Source of the DNA: an uncultured Pseudomonadota bacterium
GTDB lineage: Bacteria > Pseudomonadota > Gammaproteobacteria > Steroidobacterales > Steroidobacteraceae
Direction of reading: 5' to 3'
Length of the DNA stretch: 5,652 nucleotides
Assembly (NCBI GenBank): GCA_903910215.1
Contig: CAIVYV010000195.1
Location: forward strand, 1-5,652
In this document: positions 5,360 to 5,652 of the stretch, piece by piece
Layout of the letters: each line of letters begins with the position of its first letter
Position numbering within the stretch: the stretch's first letter is position 1
Notes under the pieces: model-generated
Databases searched by the model: none
What the model was told of the DNA's origin: nothing
Seen by the model: only the letters and a program-made list of their open reading frames with translations
Program-made: the position numbers and the translations under genes

Positions 5360-5652
5360 TCAACCCACTTCGCCCTCTCGGCGCTGCGCATACCGCATGA
5401 CACTGAAGACCAGTGTCACCGTCAGTATGAAATCGCCAAAGCTCGTGTAGTACAGCCAAAGATCCGTGGATAGGTAGGTCGCCACGAGCCAATTGACGAC
5501 CGCCATCACGACGCCGAGCACCGCCATTCCGAGTGCTAGACGTTGCGGCACGATCGGCATTGGCATGTAACGCGCAAGCCGGCCACCAAAGTAGCGCCCT
5601 CGATTGAAGCCCGCATCCGCAAACATGAGCGTTGCGACCATCACGCCGAGGA
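5360..5652 (-). CDS. Partial membrane protein, YciB/IspZ-like (septation protein A family), C-terminal part
   Basis: The frame is open to the right edge, so about 97 residues of the C-terminal portion are visible and the true start is outside the window. An in-frame GTG at 5644 exists but need not be the start. The visible part has a hydrophobic stretch at the edge (LGVMVATLMFADAG), a basic loop, then two membrane helices: LALGMAVLGVVMAVVNWLVA and the segment after it, FGDFILTVTLVFSVMRYAQRR. Between the helices is YLSTDLWLYYTSFGD. The pattern 'NW.VA...STD.W..Y..FG....T..F...' resembles the last third of YciB/IspZ, an inner-membrane protein linked to cell envelope and septum formation. Family members are about 180 aa. 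It could be another small multi-spanning membrane protein; the upstream half is needed to decide. Confidence 0.7.
   Translation of the reverse strand, partial: LGVMVATLMFADAGFNRGRYFGGRLARYMPMPIVPQRLALGMAVLGVVMAVVNWLVATYLSTDLWLYYTSFGDFILTVTLVFSVMRYAQRREGEVG

Overview
This 5.65 kb window reads as an ordinary, densely packed bacterial chromosome segment, moderately GC-rich. The tRNA gene with an encoded CCA tail, the Shine-Dalgarno-type leaders, and the mix of protein families (DUF454/YbaN, DUF2780, PhzF, a YciB-like protein, a TlpA thioredoxin) point to a proteobacterium, most likely a gammaproteobacterium. I cannot place it further from sequence alone. I see no insertion sequence, integrase, CRISPR array, toxin-antitoxin pair or defence gene.

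Layout, left to right. On the minus strand, a tRNA-Gly(CCC) gene lies 13 bp downstream of a DUF6090-like membrane-anchored protein; a candidate tRNA promoter sits in the end of that coding sequence. Divergent from it on the plus strand is an SGNH/GDSL hydrolase. Converging on the hydrolase is a two-gene minus-strand operon: an exported sialidase-fold (BNR/Asp-box) protein followed, 5 bp later, by an exported TlpA-type thioredoxin. The convergent stop codons are built into the two arms of a small inverted repeat. Divergent from the operon is a DUF454/YbaN inner-membrane protein on the plus strand, apparently using a TTG start. Its end overlaps by 15 bp the end of a minus-strand PhzF-family isomerase. 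Divergent from phzF is a small exported DUF2780-like protein on the plus strand, which abuts with no gap a minus-strand membrane protein resembling the C-terminal half of the septation protein YciB/IspZ; that gene runs off the right edge.

The one clear functional unit is the sialidase-fold/TlpA operon. Both products are predicted to be exported, and the first carries four cysteines (a C-P-C-C cluster plus one more) that a periplasmic thioredoxin could act on. The other genes look like independent transcription units in alternating orientation. No intergenic gap exceeds about 135 bp. I did not find a convincing new system; the findings are small-scale architectural observations plus the redox-pair hypothesis.
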